NCBI GenBank assembly: GCA_018399515.1
Contig: JAGYOB010000240.1
Coordinates: 1-10,117 of the forward strand
Source of the DNA: Candidatus Nanopelagicales bacterium
Lineage (GTDB): Bacteria; Actinomycetota; Actinomycetes; S36-B12
Length of the DNA: 10,117 nucleotides
Reading direction: 5' to 3'
Shown: one piece after another, positions 7,121 through 10,117 of the stretch
How the letters are laid out: every line of letters starts with the position of its first letter
Position numbering within the stretch: position 1 is the stretch's first letter
Notes under the pieces: model-generated
The model's database searches: none
Seen by the model: the letters and a program-made list of their open reading frames with translations, nothing else
What the model was told of the DNA's origin: nothing
Translations under genes and position numbers: made by a program

Positions 7121-8245
7121 TTAACCCGCCAGTCGGATCGGCATGATCAGATAGCGATATTCCTCGGCTGGTGGTGCACCGTGATCAGCCGCGCCGGTGA
7201 GAACCGCGGGGCGCGACGATTGGGTGAATGACATCCGGGTCACCGGTGCATCGAGGGCACCGAGACCATCGAGGAGATAGGCCGGGTTGAACGCGATCTC
7301 GACGTCATCACCCTCGAGTGAACACTCAACCGCTTCGCTGGCCTGCGCCTCATCACCGGTTCCCGCTGACAGCACGACCTCGGATCCGGAGAAGATCAGT
7401 CGCAGCGGGGTATTGCGTTCGGCCACCAGTGCCACACGCTTGACCGCCTCGACCAGGTCGGCAGTGTCGATCGATGCCAGCGTCAACGTCTCCGACGGCA
7501 ATAGGGACCGGTATTTGGGGAACTCACCATCCAATAAACGCGTGGTCGTCCGTCGACCCTCGCCTTCGAATCCCATCAGCCCTTCATTGCCCTCCGGTAA
7601 TGCAATATGCACCGCGTCGGCTCCGGCCAGGGCCTTCGCGGTGTCAGCGAGGGTCCGCGCCGGAACGAGCGCGGCGATCTCCAAATCAGTTCTCGCCGGC
7701 GACCAAGCAACCTCACGCATGGCTAGGCGATACCGATCGGTTGCCGCCAACGTGACGGTGTCGCCATCGACCTCGACCCGTACTCCGGTCAATGTCGGCA
7801 GGGTGTCGTCACGTCCGGCAGCAATCGCCACCTGCGCGACAGCCGTGGCGAAAGTGGCACCCGGGATCGTCCCGGCCGACCCGGGCATCACCGGGAGTGC
7901 GGGGTAATCCTCGATCGGGAACGTCGGCAGCGTGAAGGATGACCGGCCGCACCGCACGACCAGTCGTGTTCCTTCGACGGTGAGTTCGACCGGTTGGGCA
8001 GGCAGCGCACGGGCGATATCAGCCAGCAGTCGCCCCGACACCAACGTCGTTCCGGCATCGGCGACATCACCGGATATCTCGACTCGTGCTGAGGTCTCGT
8101 AATCGAAACCGGACATGATCACTGCATCCCCGGTGCCCTCGATGAGCAATCCGGCGAGGATCGGCAGGGAGGGTCGGCTGGGCAGCGTTCGTGCCGCCCA
8201 TGCGACCGCGTCGGCGAGCACGTCACGCTCGATGCGGACCTTCAC
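7121..8245 (-). CDS. dnaN: DNA polymerase III beta subunit (sliding clamp)
   Basis: The beta clamp is a homodimeric ring that encircles DNA and tethers DNA polymerase III and other partners to the template. The protein has 374 residues, within the usual 365-400, made of three clamp subdomains (about 1-120, 128-245 and 250-374). Diagnostic stretches are SLPILAGLLIE (26-36), LPTFPIEDYPALP (106-118), ATDRYRLAMRE (168-178), LLDGEFPKYRSLLP (237-250), and the C-terminal YLIMPIRL (365-372), which contributes to the partner-binding pocket. The start is GTG (8245-8243). GGGAGG lies 8 nt upstream, and a second purine-rich GGAAGG touches the start. No nearby in-frame ATG fits better. It follows oriC and leads the dnaN-recF-dciA operon. 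Confidence 0.98.
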   Translation of the reverse strand: MKVRIERDVLADAVAWAARTLPSRPSLPILAGLLIEGTGDAVIMSGFDYETSARVEISGDVADAGTTLVSGRLLADIARALPAQPVELTVEGTRLVVRCGRSSFTLPTFPIEDYPALPVMPGSAGTIPGATFATAVAQVAIAAGRDDTLPTLTGVRVEVDGDTVTLAATDRYRLAMREVAWSPARTDLEIAALVPARTLADTAKALAGADAVHIALPEGNEGLMGFEGEGRRTTTRLLDGEFPKYRSLLPSETLTLASIDTADLVEAVKRVALVAERNTPLRLIFSGSEVVLSAGTGDEAQASEAVECSLEGDDVEIAFNPAYLLDGLGALDAPVTRMSFTQSSRPAVLTGAADHGAPPAEEYRYLIMPIRLAG

Positions 8246-8280
8246 CCTTCCACCCTCCCACGAAGACTGTCGTCATCCGC

Positions 8281-8289
8281 TTGTCGACA
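8281..8289 (+). promoter_or_regulatory. DnaA box candidate TTGTCGACA
   Basis: One mismatch (G for C at position 6) to TTGTCCACA. It is isolated from the main cluster and about 36 bp before the dnaN start, so it could autoregulate dnaN rather than serve the origin. Confidence 0.45.
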
Positions 8290-8368
8290 CCACACTGCGG
8301 TGGCCCTGTGAAGCCGACATCCTGCCACTACTGGAGCCCATCCTGCTAGCGGTGGTCTTCGCCTCGGT

Positions 8369-8387
8369 CGCCGGAGGGTGACCGGCG
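8369..8387. repeat. GC-rich hairpin in oriC, dnaN side
   Basis: Arms CGCCGG (8369-8374) and CCGGCG (8382-8387) enclose a 7-nt loop. No T-run follows on either strand, so it is not a typical intrinsic terminator. It separates the dnaN leader from the DnaA-box cluster. Confidence 0.5.
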
Positions 8388-8405
8388 GGCGATCGGCAAA
8401 CGTCG

Positions 8406-8414
8406 TTATCCACC
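8406..8414 (+). promoter_or_regulatory. DnaA box TTATCCACC
   Basis: 8 of 9 match to TTATCCACA. It is the left partner of a 12-bp inverted repeat with the box at 8481-8489. Confidence 0.8.
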
Positions 8415-8436
8415 GTTTCCCCATCTCAACCGGTGG

Positions 8437-8445
8437 TTGTCCATC
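8437..8445 (+). promoter_or_regulatory. Weak DnaA box TTGTCCATC
   Basis: 7 of 9 match to TTGTCCACA, preceded directly by CCGGTGG (8430-8436). Confidence 0.5.
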
Positions 8446-8480
8446 TGCCAACGAGGGGTACTCGTCTTCGTCATAGCACC

Positions 8481-8489
8481 GGTGGATAA
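8481..8489 (-). promoter_or_regulatory. DnaA box TTATCCACC, reverse orientation
   Basis: 8 of 9 match on the minus strand. It is followed directly by a second weaker reverse box (TTATCCCCG, 8490-8498), giving a tandem pair. Confidence 0.8.
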
Positions 8490-8544
8490 CGGGGATAACG
8501 ATCGGATTCCCTGGTCAGCATGCGTGTCCACCTCGACCCGCTGC

Positions 8545-8553
8545 TGTGGATAA
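8545..8553 (-). promoter_or_regulatory. Perfect consensus DnaA box TTATCCACA
   Basis: Exact 9-base match to the bacterial consensus on the minus strand, the strongest box in the window and probably a high-affinity anchor. Confidence 0.9.
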
Positions 8554-8623
8554 CAAGGGTGCTGCTGGGGGTGTCTGGGGACGAACAGGAGCGCCGGGTG
8601 TTCGTGGGTCGCCCATCCGGTGG

Positions 8624-8632
8624 TTACCCACA
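8624..8632 (+). promoter_or_regulatory. DnaA box TTACCCACA
   Basis: 8 of 9 match to TTATCCACA, preceded directly by CCGGTGG (8617-8623), the box nearest the dnaA stop among the stronger ones. Confidence 0.65.
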
Positions 8633-8664
8633 GGGCCGTCCCCAGATACAGCCTGAACTACGCG

Positions 8665-10117
8665 TCAACGGGATTGGGATTTGATGCGCGCGGTGAGATC
8701 AGCGACCTGGTTGTACAGGCTGCGGCGTTCACCGATGAGTTGGCGGATCTTGCGGTCGGCGTGCATCACGGTCGTGTGGTCGCGGCCACCGAAGGCCTGG
8801 CCGATTTTGGGCAGGCTCAAATCGGTGAGCTCCCGGCACAGGTACATCGAGATCTGCCGGGCGGTGACCAGCACGCGTGATCGAGACGTGCCGCACAGAT
8901 CGTCGACGCTCACACCGAAATAGGCGGCGGTCGTGGTCATGATCTGGGCGGCGGTGATCTCTGGTCCGGTTTCAGAGGGGAACAGGTCTTTGAGTACCAA
9001 CTCCGCGAGCGGCAGATCAACGGGTTGGCGATTCAAGGACGCGAACGCGGTCACCCGGATCAGCGCACCTTCGAGCTCGCGGATATTGGACGAGATCTTC
9101 GAGGCGATGAATTCCAGCACCTCCGGGGGAGCGACGAGCCGCTCCTGTGCGCTTTTTTTACGCAGGATCGCGATGCGGGTTTCCAAGTCGGGGGGCTGTA
9201 CATCGGTCGTTAAGCCCCACTCGAACCTCGATCGCATCCGATCCTCGAAGTCCTGCAGCTGTTTTGGCGCTAGGTCGGATGTGATGACGATCTGCTTATT
9301 GGCGTTGTGCAAGGTGTTGAACGTGTGGAAGAACTCTTCTTGGGTCTGGACTTTCCCGGACAGGAACTGGATGTCATCGACGAGCAGGATGTCGACATCG
9401 CGATAGCGCCGCTGGAACATCGATGACTTGTCGTCGCGGATGGAGTTGATGAACTCGTTGGTGAATTCCTCGGAACTGACATAGCGGACCCGGGTGCCCT
9501 TGAACAAGGTTCGGGCATAGTGGCCGATCGCGTGCAGTAGGTGGGTCTTACCCAAACCGGAACCGCCGTAGACGAACAGTGGGTTATAGGCCTTCGCGGG
9601 TGCTTCAGCCACAGCGACGGCGGCTGCATGGGCGAACCGGTTGGACGACCCGATGACGAAGGTGTCGAAGGTGTACTTGTCGTTCAACCGACCCTCGGTG
9701 GTCGATGAACTCGGGGCGCCGGTGCCCGGGCGGGGTTCCCGGTCGGTGCCGGCGGCTGAATCGGGTGCGCCGGAGAACGGGCTGATGGGAGTGGTCGCCT
9801 CGGGATAGGTCGCGTCAGCGACGGCATCGACGGTCGTCTCGGTGACCACCTCGGTGATCGTCGGATCGACGGTGACCGCGAGGCGCACATCGTGGCCGAG
9901 TTCGGCGGCCAGCGCGGCGGTGACGAGGGGACGCAGTCGGGTTTCGAGAACATCCTTGGTGAAGTCATTGGGTGCGGCGATGAGCGCGGTGCCCTCGACG
10001 AGTCCGAGGGGCCGGGTCAGCGAGACGAAGGCTCGCTGCTGAGGAGTCAGGCTGGACTCGGCGAGTGAGGCGACCGCACGGGCCCACGGCTCGGTGAGGT
10101 CGGCGTCGCCGGTGCTG
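8665..10117 (-). CDS. dnaA: Chromosomal replication initiator protein DnaA, 5' end cut by window edge
   Basis: DnaA is the AAA+ ATPase that binds DnaA boxes, opens oriC and recruits the helicase. The frame is open to the right edge, giving 483 residues in the window; an internal GTG at 9888 is not the start, because the upstream 76 codons clearly encode domain I (WARAVASLAESSLTPQQRAF, then LIAAPNDFTKDVLETRLRPL). Only the first few residues are missing. Domain II is a short acidic, Pro/Ser-rich linker (about 88-145). Domain III starts at YTFDTFVIGSSNRFAHAAA, with Walker A GGSGLGKT (184-191), Walker B ILLVDDIQF (about 243-251), sensor 1 near VITSD and sensor 2 near IRELEGALIR. Domain IV ends with the DnaA signature GGRDHTTVMHADRK (443-456) for box recognition. 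The stop (TGA, 8667-8665) borders oriC. The dnaA promoter lies outside the window. Confidence 0.97.
   Translation of the reverse strand, partial: STGDADLTEPWARAVASLAESSLTPQQRAFVSLTRPLGLVEGTALIAAPNDFTKDVLETRLRPLVTAALAAELGHDVRLAVTVDPTITEVVTETTVDAVADATYPEATTPISPFSGAPDSAAGTDREPRPGTGAPSSSTTEGRLNDKYTFDTFVIGSSNRFAHAAAVAVAEAPAKAYNPLFVYGGSGLGKTHLLHAIGHYARTLFKGTRVRYVSSEEFTNEFINSIRDDKSSMFQRRYRDVDILLVDDIQFLSGKVQTQEEFFHTFNTLHNANKQIVITSDLAPKQLQDFEDRMRSRFEWGLTTDVQPPDLETRIAILRKKSAQERLVAPPEVLEFIASKISSNIRELEGALIRVTAFASLNRQPVDLPLAELVLKDLFPSETGPEITAAQIMTTTAAYFGVSVDDLCGTSRSRVLVTARQISMYLCRELTDLSLPKIGQAFGGRDHTTVMHADRKIRQLIGERRSLYNQVADLTARIKSQSR

Larger units (their letters stand above)
8404..8491. repeat. 12-bp inverted repeat pairing two DnaA boxes
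   Basis: CGTTATCCACCG (8404-8415) and CGGTGGATAACG (8480-8491) are exact reverse complements with a 64-bp spacer. Each arm contains one DnaA box plus identical flanks beyond the 9-mer. The spacer holds a further weak box at 8437-8445. Confidence 0.85.
8490..8644. promoter_or_regulatory. Additional low-similarity DnaA boxes
   Basis: Weaker candidates are TTATCCCCG at 8490-8498 (minus), GTGTCCACC at 8524-8532 (plus), TCGTCCCCA at 8576-8584 (minus) and CCGTCCCCA at 8636-8644 (plus). The first three match 7 of 9 positions and the last 6 of 9 against the TTGTCCACA/TTATCCACA consensus. Individually weak; their clustering supports cooperative DnaA binding. Confidence 0.4.
8246..8664. other. oriC: Probable chromosomal replication origin (oriC), dnaA-dnaN intergenic region
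   Basis: The 419-bp gene-free interval between dnaA and dnaN is the classic oriC location in actinobacteria. I count one perfect DnaA box (TTATCCACA), four one-mismatch boxes and about five weaker ones, in both orientations, mostly between 8406 and 8644. The boxes carry the variable third base (A or G) seen in actinobacterial boxes. No strongly AT-rich unwinding element is visible; the tract is GC-rich throughout, with the mildest stretch near 8640-8690 at the dnaA end. A GC-rich hairpin (8369-8387) lies on the dnaN side. A promoter for dnaN must lie here or upstream in dnaA, but I cannot place it. Confidence 0.88.

Noticed and set aside
8242..8451. Short minus-strand open frame inside oriC
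   Set aside because: It runs through DnaA boxes and the dnaN leader and resembles no protein.
9886..9888. GTG as the dnaA start
   Set aside because: The 76 codons upstream encode a recognisable DnaA domain I, so the gene runs past the right edge.
1..10117. tRNA or rRNA genes, CRISPR arrays, insertion sequences or phage genes
   Set aside because: I saw no cloverleaf-like tRNA sequence, regularly spaced repeats, transposase frames or terminal repeats; nearly all bases belong to core replication genes.

Overview
The window is the replication-origin (dnaA) region of a high-GC actinobacterium. Five things point there: the gene order dnaA - oriC - dnaN - recF - dciA-like DUF721 gene - gyrB - gyrA - DUF3566 membrane-protein gene; the GC-rich codon use; the DUF3566 gene directly after gyrA, an actinobacterial trait; a RecF signature of the actinobacterial type (SHGESWSVALALRLG); and a GyrA that closely resembles mycobacterial and streptomycete GyrA. 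The genus cannot be fixed from the sequence. There is no gnd-like gene between dnaN and recF, and the DnaA domain II linker is short, which argues against Streptomyces.

All seven genes lie on the minus strand, so the order of transcription runs from high to low coordinates. dnaA (8665-10117) enters from the right edge and lacks only its extreme 5' end. A 419-bp gene-free interval (8246-8664) holds a cluster of DnaA boxes and is the likely oriC. dnaN (7121-8245), recF (5948-7111) and the dciA-like gene (5431-5955) follow with gaps of 9 bp or an 8-bp overlap, so they look like one operon. A 218-bp gene-free interval (5213-5430) carries the probable gyrB promoter and leader. gyrB (3248-5212), gyrA (618-3218) and the DUF3566 gene (1-607, cut by the left edge) form a second tight operon.

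The genes form one functional set. DnaA opens the origin; the DciA-like protein probably helps load the helicase; DnaN is the sliding clamp; RecF acts at gaps and stalled forks; GyrA and GyrB make the negative supercoils needed for origin opening and fork progress. The DUF3566 protein is a small two-helix membrane protein of unknown role.

This is a conserved core region and I found no new multi-gene system. The points worth a second look are small: a 12-bp tandem repeat at the 3' end of gyrA that encodes an Asp-rich tail with DxDxDG motifs, two inverted repeats in the gyrB promoter/leader, a 12-bp inverted repeat that pairs two DnaA boxes in oriC, and a run of non-ATG start codons in five consecutive genes.
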